From CAZHLD01 sp964533185 (GTDB lineage Bacteria; Acidobacteriota; Terriglobia; Acidiferrales; UBA7541), in NCBI GenBank assembly GCA_964533185.1, contig CAZHLD010000003.1:34150-98149 (forward strand): a stretch of DNA of 64,000 nt, written 5' to 3'. The notes under the pieces were generated by a model, which ran no database searches, was not told where the DNA came from, and saw only the letters and a program-made list of their open reading frames with translations. Shown piece by piece: positions 8,890 through 17,638 of this stretch; within the stretch, counting starts at the first letter, position 1; every line of letters begins with the position of its first letter. The position numbers and the translations under genes were made by a program.

Positions 8890-9234
8890 CTAGCTGACCC
8901 AGCGGTCGGCGACGGCGACGAATTCGAGGCGGTCGAAGTGAACGCCGATGCCGGGAGGGCCGTCAGCGAAGTCGTGGCGCTCGACGCGGACGACGTGGCC
9001 GGTGCAGCGGACCTGGGTGGGCTGCTGGCCGGTGATCTCGCCGGGCATCTTGAGGCTGACTTCGAGCTGAGTGCCGACCGAGGGCGGGGCGTCGGCGAAG
9101 AAATAGACGCCCTGATGGGAGAGGTTGACGGTCTCGGCCTCTCGGTAGGCAGTGTTGGCGCCAGAGAGCATCCGGAAGCGCAGGGGGACTTTGAGATTGA
9201 GTCGAGTGGAAGAACGGCGTTCGGTGAGATTCAT
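8890..9234 (-). CDS. PilZ domain protein
   Basis: A 114-residue single-domain protein. RRSSTRLNLKVPLRF (residues 6-20) gives the RxxxR arm and NLSHQGVYFF (about 39-48) the (D/N)xSxxG element that together bind cyclic di-GMP in PilZ domains. No other domain is fused. It stands alone on the minus strand, and its partner cannot be told from context. The family is a cyclic di-GMP receptor for motility, polysaccharide synthesis or adhesion; that it binds the nucleotide is inferred from the retained motifs. Confidence 0.85.
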   Translation of the reverse strand: MNLTERRSSTRLNLKVPLRFRMLSGANTAYREAETVNLSHQGVYFFADAPPSVGTQLEVSLKMPGEITGQQPTQVRCTGHVVRVERHDFADGPPGIGVHFDRLEFVAVADRWVS

Positions 9235-9411
9235 AGGGCCTCCCGGCGCGCCGGAAAAGAGTGCGACGCCGCAGACTGAGAATGTGGGAGGGGGTATTCT
9301 CAGTATGACAGGAGGGTGAGGGGCTGCAAGGGAATTTCAAGCGGGATAGGACGAAACGATAATACAGCCGAGAGGAAGCACTGCCGCGCACGCGTAAGAA
9401 AAAGCAGATTC

Positions 9412-9458
9412 CTTCCGGCAAGGCCGAAATCTTCGATCGCTGCGCTCGGAATGACAGA
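9412..9458. repeat. GCAGATTCCTTC...GGAATGACAG intergenic element
   Basis: One member of the family with ends like AGATCCTTCG and GGATGACAG and a variable middle. Other members: 12010-12049, 12115-12170, 29069-29107. The stretch 9235-9512 holds no gene that I can support. Confidence 0.65.
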
Positions 9459-9512
9459 ACCTAAGAGCGCCAGTTCTCCTGCGGTAGGTCCCGACCAAGT
9501 TGCGAGGCGGTG

Positions 9513-10733
9513 CTACGAGGGGGATTCTTCGGGAGGGCGAAGACGGCGGAAGGAGAAGTAGAGGAGGAGGTCGTAGGCGATTTTGGTGGTGCCGCAGAGG
9601 AAGAGAGGAGCGGCGAGGGCGAGGCCGGTCATGGAGAGTCCGGCGAAGAAGGGAGCGACGGCGTAGGCGATGTTGCGGGTGAGCGTGGTCATGCCGCTGG
9701 CGAAGGGGCGCTCTTCGGGACGGACGACGGCGAGGATGTAAGACTGGCGCGTGGGGACGTCCATTTCAACGAGCGATTCGCGGGCAAGAAAAAGCGCGGT
9801 GGCCCAGGCGGCGCTGGGGGCAAACGGGACGGCCATGAGGAAAAGGCTCGAGGGGATGTGGGTGAAGACCATGGTGTTGACGAGGCCGATGCGTCGGGCC
9901 AGCCAGGCGGCGACCAGATGCGAGGCGGCGTTGGCCATGCGTGCGCCGAAGAAGAGAAGGCTGAGTCCCTGTTCGCCGATGCCGAAGCGGCGGAAGAACC
10001 AGTAAGAAACGAGCGCGCCGGTGAGGAAGCCGCCGCCGAGGCTGTCCAGGCCAGTGAGGGCGGCGAGGCGAGCGATGCGGCGTCGGGATTCGGGGGAGAT
10101 GCGCGGGGCGGAACGAAGTGATGCGGTGGCGGCGAGTTCGACGCGAGGAGAGAGGCCGAGGTAAAGGGCGAGGTTGAGAAGAGCGAGAAGCAGGCAGAAG
10201 AGCCAGGCGAAATTGAAGGCTTCGGCGGGAGACCAATAGAGGTGGTCGCGGAGGATGGCCGGGACTCCGGCGAGCAGGCTGCCGAGGGCCAGGCCGAAGT
10301 CGAGAAGAAGACCGTACCAGGCGAGGACGAGGGTGCGGCGTTCGGGCGTGGTGGTTTCAGGGAGAAGGGCCTGCTCAAGGGCGTAGGCAGGGCCGCGATC
10401 GCGTCCGAGGCCGTTGATCATGCCGAAGAAGGCGGCGGCGAGAAGTGCGGCGGGGCTGCGCGTGATGACGAGTGCGGTGGCGCCGAGTGCGCCGAGAGTG
10501 GCGAGCAAAAGCAAAGTGCGGCGGCGGCCGAGGCGCTCGGCGAAGAGGCTGCTGAGCAACGTGGCCGTGGCCGAGCCGGCGAGGCCGAGGGTGACGAGAA
10601 GGCCGGCGCGGGAGAGGCTCCAGTTGTGGGAGCTGAGGTCGAGGACGAGGATGACACCGGTGAGGCCGACGGAGACGGAGCGAAGAAAGGCGGCGGCGCA
10701 GAGGCGGCGTTGGTCGGTGGTGGGGGCGGGCAT
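9513..10733 (-). CDS. major facilitator superfamily transporter
   Basis: A 406-residue integral membrane protein with about 12 hydrophobic segments in two halves, separated by a basic loop near residues 195-215 (SPESRRRIARL). The loop between helices 2 and 3 carries ERLGRRRTLLLLATLGALG, the typical MFS cytoplasmic motif. Other residues give no substrate; drug or metabolite export is the common role of such small MFS proteins. It is transcribed alone, divergently from the threonine dehydratase gene. Confidence 0.85.
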   Translation of the reverse strand: MPAPTTDQRRLCAAAFLRSVSVGLTGVILVLDLSSHNWSLSRAGLLVTLGLAGSATATLLSSLFAERLGRRRTLLLLATLGALGATALVITRSPAALLAAAFFGMINGLGRDRGPAYALEQALLPETTTPERRTLVLAWYGLLLDFGLALGSLLAGVPAILRDHLYWSPAEAFNFAWLFCLLLALLNLALYLGLSPRVELAATASLRSAPRISPESRRRIARLAALTGLDSLGGGFLTGALVSYWFFRRFGIGEQGLSLLFFGARMANAASHLVAAWLARRIGLVNTMVFTHIPSSLFLMAVPFAPSAAWATALFLARESLVEMDVPTRQSYILAVVRPEERPFASGMTTLTRNIAYAVAPFFAGLSMTGLALAAPLFLCGTTKIAYDLLLYFSFRRLRPPEESPS

Positions 10734-10784
10734 CGGCGGACGGAAACTATGCCATAATTCGGGCGTTTGTTGGCCGGAATCCCT

Positions 10785-10908
10785 TATTCGTTACTCGTAA
10801 TTCGTTGTCCGCTTTACGATGTCCGTTAACTGTAAAGAGTAAGATTCAACGCAGAGGCGCCCCGACCGGGTCGGGGCAGGCGCCGGGCGCAGAGAGTCGC
10901 AGAGTAAA
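10785..10908. repeat. TCGTTGTCCG near-repeats followed by the palindromic CAACGCAGAGG element
   Basis: 10785-10836 is made of ATTCGTTACTCGTAATTCG and GTTGTCCGCTTTACGATGTCC near-repeats. 10839-10908 is the palindromic element, arms GGCGCCCCGACC and GGTCGGGGCAGGCGCC, also found inside the S55 peptidase gene. It reaches to the base before the start codon at 10910, so it supplies the leader of the next gene. Confidence 0.8.
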
Positions 10909-10909
10909 G

Positions 10910-11869
10910 ATGAACACACAAGCGAAGACGACGAATGCGGGGCCGAGTTGGGAGGCAGTGCGGGAGGCGCACGAGAGGATACGCGCGCGGATTCACCGAA
11001 CGCCGGTGATGACGTCGCGACAACTGGATGAGCTGGCGGGGGCGCGACTTTTTTTCAAGTGCGAGAATTTGCAGAAGACCGGGTCGTTCAAGATCCGCGG
11101 AGCGACGACCGCGGTGTTTTCGATGAGTGAGGCGGAGGCGGCGCGAGGGGTGGCCACGGTGTCGTCAGGGAACCACGCGGCGGCGCTGGCGCTGGCGGCG
11201 CAGTGGCGCGGCGTGCCGGCGTGGGTGGTGATACCGTCGAACACGCCTCAAGTGAAGCGGCAGGCGGTGGAGAGTTACGGCGGGCGGATACGGTTCTGCG
11301 AGCCGACGATGCGCGGGCGCGAGGAGGGTTTGCGCGCGCTGTTGGCGGAAACGGGAGCAGCGCTGGTGCACCCATACGACGACGACCGGGTGATTGCGGG
11401 TCAGGGGACGGCAGCGAAAGAGCTGCTCGAAGAAGTGCCGGAGCTGGACTACGTGCTGGCGCCGGTGAGCGGGGGAGGGTTACTGAGCGGGACGGCGATT
11501 GCGGCGAAGAGTATGAGTGCAGGCGTGCGCGTGATTGGATGCGAGCCGAAGAATGCGGACGATGCGTTCCGGTCGCTGGAGACGGGCGCGATCCAGCCAA
11601 GTGTGCAGCCCGACACGATTGCCGATGGGTTGAGGGCGCAACTGGCGCCGCGGACGTTTGCGATTTTGCGCGAGCGAGTGGACCAGATCGCGCTGGTGAG
11701 CGAAGAGGAAATTGTTCAGGCGATGCGGCTGATCGGGGAGCGGATGAAGCTGGTGGTGGAGCCGTCGGGAGCGGTGTCGGCCGCAGTGGCGGTGTTTCGG
11801 AAGATGGAGTGGGGAGGGAAGAAGGTGGGCGTGATATTGTCGGGGGGAAATGTGGAGTTGGGGAATTGA
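10910..11869 (+). CDS. threonine/serine dehydratase (PLP-dependent, no regulatory domain)
   Basis: A 319-residue fold-type II PLP enzyme. KTGSFKIRGA carries the Schiff-base Lys near residue 60, SSGNHAAALA near 83 binds substrate, PVSGGGLLSG near 185 binds the PLP phosphate and SGGNVEL ends the protein. This suits threonine ammonia-lyase (threonine to 2-oxobutanoate), but serine dehydratase or serine racemase cannot be excluded. The C-terminal ACT-like domain of the feedback-regulated biosynthetic IlvA is absent, as in TdcB. The ATG at 10910 starts the conserved region; a longer frame back to 10805 merely translates the upstream interspersed repeat. It could supply 2-oxobutanoate for isoleucine, but no ilv gene is adjacent. 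Confidence 0.85.
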   Translation: MNTQAKTTNAGPSWEAVREAHERIRARIHRTPVMTSRQLDELAGARLFFKCENLQKTGSFKIRGATTAVFSMSEAEAARGVATVSSGNHAAALALAAQWRGVPAWVVIPSNTPQVKRQAVESYGGRIRFCEPTMRGREEGLRALLAETGAALVHPYDDDRVIAGQGTAAKELLEEVPELDYVLAPVSGGGLLSGTAIAAKSMSAGVRVIGCEPKNADDAFRSLETGAIQPSVQPDTIADGLRAQLAPRTFAILRERVDQIALVSEEEIVQAMRLIGERMKLVVEPSGAVSAAVAVFRKMEWGGKKVGVILSGGNVELGN

Positions 11870-12191
11870 GTCATTGAATCATTGACGATTGAAGATTGAA
11901 ATGCGTTGATCTGATCAGCGAATGGAAGGATGGTCGGTAGAAGGACGAAGAAGGATCCCGCCAGGAAGACCGCTCTGCAGCAAATCCAGAGAGAAGAAGG
12001 AAACGCCAAGATCCCTCGCCCCGGCCAAAAGCACCGGGCAGGGGATGACGGCGCGTAAGGGTTGTGCGTCCGACGCGAGATGGCGAGGCTACCAGGACAT
12101 GAAAGAGGCGGAGAGATCCTTCGGCTCCGGCCTCGCCCGCCGTAGGCGGGCCGGAGCCTCAGGATGACAGAATCCGAAACGACCCAGAGCG
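11870..12191. repeat. convergent intergenic region made largely of repeats
   Basis: This gene-free stretch of 322 bases holds ATTGAATCATTGACGATTG near-repeats (11870-11905), a GATCCCTCG...GGGGATGAC element (12010-12049), and a second such element (12115-12170). Inside the second, outer arms GGCTCCGG and CCGGAGCC enclose the palindrome CCCGCC-GTA-GGCGGG. No coding capacity that I trust. Confidence 0.7.
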
Positions 12192-15100
12192 TCAGTTGAC
12201 GCGGAGGGAGACGGTGGTGGACTGGACGTTGGCGCCGGAGGTGCCGGTGACGGTGACGGTGAAGGTGCCGGCCGGAGTGCCGCCGGCAGGCGGCGGTGGC
12301 GGGGTGTCGCCGCCGCCACCGCAGCCGGAGACTTGAAGAACAAGCAAGAGCGCCAGAAGGACGAGAGGCAATACGGCGGTCGCGAGTCGCCAGCGACGGG
12401 GGCGACGAGATGCGATGCCGAAGCGTCGAGAGGCAACAAAGGTGGCGCAGAGAAGTGCGAAGGCCACGAACCAGAGGAGCCACGGAGCGGCGAGCGGCCA
12501 CGGGCGCGAGGGCGACTGCGGCGCAGGAGGCACGGCGGAGCGGGCGGTGGTGGAGATGGTGAGCGTGGTCGAGGCCGGGTTTGCATTGGGCGTGACCGAG
12601 GCCGGATTGAAGCTGCAAGAGGAGAGCGTGGGCAGACCGGTGCAAGAGAAGGTGATGGCGCTCGGGAAGCCGCCGGCCTGGGGAGTCACGTTGATTTGAT
12701 ACTGAGCGGACTGGCCGGCGTTGACGGTTTGCTGGCCGGTGGGCGTGGCGAGAGTGTAGGGCGGAGCAGTAAGGCTGGCGCTTAGGTTGAAGACGGTTTT
12801 GCCGCCGTTGGCGAGCCAGGGCGGGGCGGCGGGGTCCTGGAAGGCGCTGATCATAAAGTTGTAGGTGGTGCCGCCGGCGGCGCTGAAGGTGACCGTGGAC
12901 TGGAGATTGCTGCCGAGGACGATGTCGTCGCTGCAAGCCACGGGAGTGCCCGGGGGATTGCCGGTAATGACCTGAAGGATGGTGTCGTAGTTGCTGCCGA
13001 TGGTGTCGGCCGTAACCGAGCCGCTGCCGGTGGGGGTGAAGCTGTACCAGACGGACTTGGCGCGGAGGTTGGAACCCGCACCGCCCGTGGCACAGGCGGA
13101 CGGGGGAGCGGGGTCGTTGGGCTCGACGGTGGCGGCGGAGTTGTCCACGGTGTTGGTGAAACTGTTCAAGGTTAAGGTAACGGGGGTGGCGTTGGCGAAG
13201 TTGTCGTTTAGGGGCGCGGGGGCAAGGACGTTGACAGTGGCGAAATTATTATTGGTAAGAGTACTGCCACCACCCGGGGGCGGGTTGAAGACGGTTAGGA
13301 CGTTAACCCCGCCGAAGGCCAGCAAGGAGCTGGAGACAGTGGCGGTGAGCTGAGTGGAGCTGACAAAGGTGGTGGTCACGCCGGTTGTGGCCAGATTCCA
13401 CTGAACCTGGGAAGTCGAGGTGAAATTGGTGCCATTGACGGTGATGTTCGTGTTGCCTGAGCCGGCGTTCAGGTTGATAGACAGGCCCGCACCATTGAGG
13501 TTGGCGATGTTGGGGACACCGCCGGCGACGACGAAGACGAGGGAGTTGGACACAGTGGCGCCGTTGGCGACGCTGACCTGAGCGGTGCCGCCGGCGGTGA
13601 TGTCAGAGGTTGGAATCTGAACCGTGCACTGCGTCGCAGAAGAGCAAGTAGTCGGATTACGGGGACTGCCGTTCCAACGAATGACGGTGGTGCCGTTGAG
13701 GAAGCCGGCGCCATTGACGGTGAGGGTGAAAGAGGCGCCGCCGGCGGTGGCGGAGAGCGGAGAGAGTGAGATAACGCGCAGTGAGGGCAGAACGGCGGTA
13801 TCGAGCTGGAGGTCCCAGGCGCCGCGGCCGTGGGTGGCAGCGCGAAGAACGCGGGAGGCGCGGGCGAGCTTAAGGGAGAGGACGGCGACGCGGGGCAGGC
13901 CGACAGAAAGAGTGGACCAGTTGAGGCCGGCATTTGATGTGACGAAGACACCGACGTCGGTGGCGACATAGAGGTTGTTGGGAACGTCGGGGTCAACGAC
14001 GAGATCGTTGACGGGGATGTTGGGGAGGTCGCCGGAGATGTCAGTCCAGGTCACGCCGCTAAGGGCGTTGGTGGTCTTGAAGACGTGGGAGGCGGGGCCA
14101 GTGGGAAAAACAAAGCCGGAGTAAGTGACGTAAGCGGTTTGGGCGTCGGCGGGATCGGGGACGATCTGCGTGACGACACGAGAGGGAAGCCCGGTGCTGA
14201 CTATGTTGAAGGTGGCCGTGCCGGGGCCGACATTGGTGGCGACGAAAACGCGGCTGCTGCCGCCGCTGGCGCGGGGGCTGGCCCAGACGACGCTCGAGGA
14301 GGCAGGTGAAACGGCGAGGGCGGTTAGGACGTTAGCTGAACCGCTCCCGAAAAGGTTGAGGGAAATGGGAGACCAATTGGCGGCGCCGTCGATAGTCTGC
14401 CAGACGCTGGTGGTGCCGAAATAGAGGCGCTGCGGTATGGTCGGGTCAATGACGAAAGGCGGGATGAAGGCGACGATAGTGTCCGTGATGCCGGCATCGG
14501 CGGGGAGGAAGGTGCCCGGGAGGCCGCTATTGGTAGACTTACGAATGTCCACGTTCTGGCAGGTGGCATAGACGGTGGTGGGAACAAGCGGGTCAATAGC
14601 GGTCCAGCCGCCGTCGCCGCAGGTGACGATTTGCCAGGGGAGCGAGCCGGAGTAGCGCTGGGTGGAGTTGTCCTGAGTGCCGCCGAAGGCGATCTGATCG
14701 TCGGAAGGATGAATGGACATCCCGGGATAGAACTGGGTGAGCTGGAGGTCGGCGTTGAGATTGGTCCAGTTGAGAGAAGTCGTGGCGGGATTGGTGACGT
14801 CGGAGGACCAGGCGCCGCCGTCGTTGCCGACGTAGATTTTGGCGGCAGTGCCGGTGCCCGGGCCGAAGGCGATAGCGTGCTGGTCGACGTGGAGGCGGAC
14901 GCCGTTGGAGCCTTGCAAGAAGGGGGTCCAGTCCTGGCCGGCGTTAGTGGAGCGCATGAAGAAATTGGGCACGGCCGAGCCGCCGGCGTAGACGACGTTG
15001 GCGTTGTTGGGATGGACTTTGATGACCTGGTCGTACCAACACTGAGGAAAGCAGAAGTCGGGAGTGGCAGCGCTCTGTGCCCAGGTGACGCCGGCATCGG

Positions 15101-16316
15101 ATGAAACAAAGAAACCAAGGAGAGAGCTAGAAGTGTCGGAGGCGTTGGCGACGCTGGCATAGATGGAAGTGGGCGTGCTAGGAGCGATAGCAATCTCGAT
15201 GCGGCCCATGCTGGTCTGTGCCGGGAGTCCGGTGGTGCCAGGAGATTCGAGTCGAGCGAAAGTAATCGCGGAGCAGGCGCCATTGGCGTTGGTGGATTTG
15301 TAGATGCCGTTCTCCGGGTCGCCCTGAATTCGGCCCAGGGCGGCATAGGCGACCGAGGAGGTGGCGAAAACGACTTCCGTGGCAACAGCTCCTGAGGCCG
15401 ACGTGATGAGCGACCAGGTGTTGCCGCCGTCGCCGGAACAATAGACGCCGGGAGTGGGCGGGCCGTTGGGCGGAGGATTAGTACCCGTATTGATCTGAAC
15501 GCCCGCGAGAAGCAGATTGCTATTCGCGGGATTGATGACAAGAGAGCTGATGAAAGAACCACCCAGACTACTATTAAAGGGGCCAGCATACACGTTGGCA
15601 CCAAGCTGCGTCCAGGAAATATTTGCCGGGTCGGGGTCGAGCGCGTTGATCGTTTTCAAGATTCCTGCGCCATAGTAGCTGCTAACGGAGAAGGTCTGCT
15701 CGCCAGTACCGACATAAACGATATTGGGGTTGGACGGGTCAATGGCGATCGCACCGATGGCGAGCGAGGCCTGAGAATCACTAATGGGCACCCAAGTCAT
15801 GCCGCCATCCATGGAACGCCAGACGCCACCTTGAGCCCCCCCCAGAAAAACGATGTTGGCAATGGTGGGATGAACGGCGATGGCGCCGATGCGTCCGGAG
15901 ACGTTGCCGACGGAACCGCCGGCGAGGCCGGGGCGCGGGCCGATGGGAGTCCATTGAGTGGTGGAGGGCGAGATGATGAACTCTTCAGAGATGACGTTGC
16001 CCTGAGCGTCGCGGCGGCGGAGGAGTTTGCCTTCGGCCTCCATCATGTCTTGCATACGGCGGAGGGCATCGAGGCGGAGATTGGCGGGGACGCGGCCGTC
16101 GGGGAGCATACGCTGCTCGTAGAACCATTGCTCGCGGCGGAGAGGCTCGTCCTTGTGTTCGCGCTCACGCTGCGCCTCGCGGGCCTGAAGCTCCTTGAGA
16201 TGGAGGGGACGCTGGGCGGAGGCGTCGGGGGCCAGTGCGAAAAGCAAGGCCAGAAGGAACGCGAGAAACGTCAGAGGCGCGATGCGACGAACGACAAGAC
16301 GGGAAGACGGCGTCAT
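12192..16316 (-). CDS. large exported BNR/sortilin-like beta-propeller protein with IPT/TIG and C-terminal membrane segments
   Basis: A 1374-residue protein. The signal peptide is at residues about 12-35 (LTFLAFLLALLFALAPDASAQ). A charged helical region follows (EAQREREHKDEPLRREQ). Blades with Asp-box-like patterns such as SMDGGMTW, SGDGGNTWSLI, SSDAGVTWAQS and STNAGQDWTPF occupy residues about 120-850 and define a BNR/sortilin-type propeller. An IPT/TIG domain lies near 880-970, then a PPC-like segment (APLNDNFANATPV) near 1090. Two hydrophobic helices (about 1285-1345) precede a short C-terminal beta tail. It is probably surface-exposed and binds or cleaves glycans or proteins; I see no proven catalytic residue. 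The gene is monocistronic on the minus strand. Confidence 0.8.
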   Translation of the reverse strand: MTPSSRLVVRRIAPLTFLAFLLALLFALAPDASAQRPLHLKELQAREAQREREHKDEPLRREQWFYEQRMLPDGRVPANLRLDALRRMQDMMEAEGKLLRRRDAQGNVISEEFIISPSTTQWTPIGPRPGLAGGSVGNVSGRIGAIAVHPTIANIVFLGGAQGGVWRSMDGGMTWVPISDSQASLAIGAIAIDPSNPNIVYVGTGEQTFSVSSYYGAGILKTINALDPDPANISWTQLGANVYAGPFNSSLGGSFISSLVINPANSNLLLAGVQINTGTNPPPNGPPTPGVYCSGDGGNTWSLITSASGAVATEVVFATSSVAYAALGRIQGDPENGIYKSTNANGACSAITFARLESPGTTGLPAQTSMGRIEIAIAPSTPTSIYASVANASDTSSSLLGFFVSSDAGVTWAQSAATPDFCFPQCWYDQVIKVHPNNANVVYAGGSAVPNFFMRSTNAGQDWTPFLQGSNGVRLHVDQHAIAFGPGTGTAAKIYVGNDGGAWSSDVTNPATTSLNWTNLNADLQLTQFYPGMSIHPSDDQIAFGGTQDNSTQRYSGSLPWQIVTCGDGGWTAIDPLVPTTVYATCQNVDIRKSTNSGLPGTFLPADAGITDTIVAFIPPFVIDPTIPQRLYFGTTSVWQTIDGAANWSPISLNLFGSGSANVLTALAVSPASSSVVWASPRASGGSSRVFVATNVGPGTATFNIVSTGLPSRVVTQIVPDPADAQTAYVTYSGFVFPTGPASHVFKTTNALSGVTWTDISGDLPNIPVNDLVVDPDVPNNLYVATDVGVFVTSNAGLNWSTLSVGLPRVAVLSLKLARASRVLRAATHGRGAWDLQLDTAVLPSLRVISLSPLSATAGGASFTLTVNGAGFLNGTTVIRWNGSPRNPTTCSSATQCTVQIPTSDITAGGTAQVSVANGATVSNSLVFVVAGGVPNIANLNGAGLSINLNAGSGNTNITVNGTNFTSTSQVQWNLATTGVTTTFVSSTQLTATVSSSLLAFGGVNVLTVFNPPPGGGSTLTNNNFATVNVLAPAPLNDNFANATPVTLTLNSFTNTVDNSAATVEPNDPAPPSACATGGAGSNLRAKSVWYSFTPTGSGSVTADTIGSNYDTILQVITGNPPGTPVACSDDIVLGSNLQSTVTFSAAGGTTYNFMISAFQDPAAPPWLANGGKTVFNLSASLTAPPYTLATPTGQQTVNAGQSAQYQINVTPQAGGFPSAITFSCTGLPTLSSCSFNPASVTPNANPASTTLTISTTARSAVPPAPQSPSRPWPLAAPWLLWFVAFALLCATFVASRRFGIASRRPRRWRLATAVLPLVLLALLLVLQVSGCGGGGDTPPPPPAGGTPAGTFTVTVTGTSGANVQSTTVSLRVN

Positions 16317-16699
16317 GGAGTCCTCACCTGAGATGGCGATGCGAGACGGTTCGTTGCCCTGGAGCCCGTCCAGATGGGGCTGGCGAGGAAGGGAGAGGGC
16401 CGATGCATCCGTTCAAGAATATCGTGTGGGGGGAGGGAGAGTCCATTGGCAAGAGGGAGAGTTGTCAGTTGAAAGTAAGCAGGGGCCGTTTTCGTGACTC
16501 GTGATTCGTAACTCGTGATTCGGTGAGCGTTGTTCGTTTTCCGTTGTCCGAAGAGCGAATACGGTGCGCAGGGCAAAAGAAAAATGGGAAATTGAAAATT
16601 GGAAATTTGAGATTTGAAAGAAGAAAAGGCAGATTCCTCGGACCGGCAAAAGCCGCCGGACCGAGGAAGGACAACGTGGGGGGCGAGCCGCGGCGAGCG
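16317..16699. repeat. 383-base intergenic region with tandem near-repeats and one hairpin
   Basis: Blocks of GTGACTCGTGATTCGTAACTC, then GTTGTTCGTTTTCCGTTGTCC, then AAATTGAAAATTGGAAATTTG occupy about 16459-16620. At 16636-16666 CCTCGG/CCGAGG with inner CGGC/GCCG forms a hairpin downstream of the minus-strand PilZ pair. On that strand a T-rich run follows it, so it may act as their terminator. No gene seen. Confidence 0.6.
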
Positions 16700-17077
16700 C
16701 TAGTCGTCGGGGGGCTTCCAGTCGGTGGGGGGGAAGGAGATGCCCCAGAAGCCGGGGACGGAAGCGTCGAATTCGACGGGGACGAGGAAGCCCTCCGAGG
16801 TGTAGCGGGGAGCGCGGGTGACGCGGCCGGGCTGGCGCTGGCGCGAGCGGTCGTTCTGGAGCTCGAGGCGAGTGCCGGAGTCAATCGCGCGGCTGGAAAG
16901 GACCATGGCGCCGTGGTCGTTGACTGAAACGGTGTGGGCGCGGACGGTGAGGGATTGGCCGGCAACAGTGTAGGTGAGGCTGACGGGCACCTGGATCATG
17001 ACGCGCTGGCTGCGGCGACGCTCTTCGCCGGGCGCAACAGCGTGAGTACGAATGGGACTTACCTTTGTTCTGCTCAC
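16700..17077 (-). CDS. PilZ domain protein (second gene of a PilZ pair)
   Basis: 125 residues. RRRSQRVMIQVPVSLTYTV (about 20-38) gives the RxxxR arm and VSVNDHGAMVLSS (about 50-62) the NxxxxG element. Its start overlaps the stop of the upstream PilZ gene by four bases (ATGA), so the two are translated together. It probably binds cyclic di-GMP. The conserved C-terminal FWGISFPP resembles FWGIEL at the end of the partner, which suggests the pair arose by duplication. Confidence 0.82.
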   Translation of the reverse strand: MSRTKVSPIRTHAVAPGEERRRSQRVMIQVPVSLTYTVAGQSLTVRAHTVSVNDHGAMVLSSRAIDSGTRLELQNDRSRQRQPGRVTRAPRYTSEGFLVPVEFDASVPGFWGISFPPTDWKPPDD

Positions 17078-17412
17078 AGTTCAATCCCCCAGAAATCCAT
17101 GGCCGGATCGAGGAGCTCAATGCCCAGCTCCCAGCCTTCGGCGCGCCGCTTGCCGCTCCAGACGACGATGGCGGAGCAGGTCTGCCGAGAATTGCGATTC
17201 GTGAGGTTGATGCGCTGGTTGAGCTCGAGCGAATGTGGGAGGACAAGCAGGCAGCCGTAAGGGCCGAGGACGCGGGTGATGGCGTCTTCGCGGATGGGCG
17301 GGCCTGCCGTGGGCTGCGATTCGATGGTGACCGGGACCCGGGAGTTCATGCGCTTGCCGCGGCGCTTGGAGTGAAGCTTGGATTCGCGACGGACGTCGGT
17401 GGGAGCTGCCAT
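17074..17412 (-). CDS. divergent PilZ-like protein (first gene of a PilZ pair)
   Basis: About 112 residues from the ATG at 17412. RRGKRMNSRVPVTIES keeps the basic RxxxR arm, but VLGPYGCLLVLPHS replaces the usual (D/N)xSxxG strand, so nucleotide binding may be weak or lost. It ends with LDPAMDFWGIEL, like its neighbour. I prefer 17412 (MAAPTDVRRESKL) over an upstream ATG at 17502, because the extra residues are Pro/Arg-rich and unlike a PilZ start. It forms a two-gene unit with the downstream PilZ gene. Confidence 0.7.
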   Translation of the reverse strand: MAAPTDVRRESKLHSKRRGKRMNSRVPVTIESQPTAGPPIREDAITRVLGPYGCLLVLPHSLELNQRINLTNRNSRQTCSAIVVWSGKRRAEGWELGIELLDPAMDFWGIEL

Positions 17413-17534
17413 AGGGACGACCCTTTCAGAAGGCGGCCGACGCCAGAGCCAGTGGGCAGAAGGCCGCAATTCGATGGTAGGAAGCAGGGGGAGGGGGGTC
17501 AATGGTACGTGTACGTAAGAGGGAATGGGAAAGG

Positions 17535-17631
17535 GGGTTGTCCGTTATGCGTTGTCTGTTGTCCGTGGGGAGAAGAAAAGATGCCGGCTAGAAGCCGGCG
17601 CTACCAAAGCGGCGGCGAGCCGCCGCAGTCC
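17535..17631. repeat. GTTGTCCG near-repeats and two adjacent palindromes
   Basis: GGTTGTCCGTTATGCGTTGTC-type repeats (17535-17565) are followed by GCCGGCT-AGA-AGCCGGC with the tail GCTACCA (17580-17606) and GCGGCGGC-GA-GCCGCCGC (17611-17628). The palindromes lie just after the stop of the RND pump gene on the minus strand and could stabilise or terminate its transcript. Confidence 0.75.
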
Positions 17632-17638
17632 AAAGAGG

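Noticed and set aside
10805..10909. Upstream start for the threonine dehydratase
   Set aside because: The extra 35 residues translate an interspersed palindromic repeat; homology begins at 10910.
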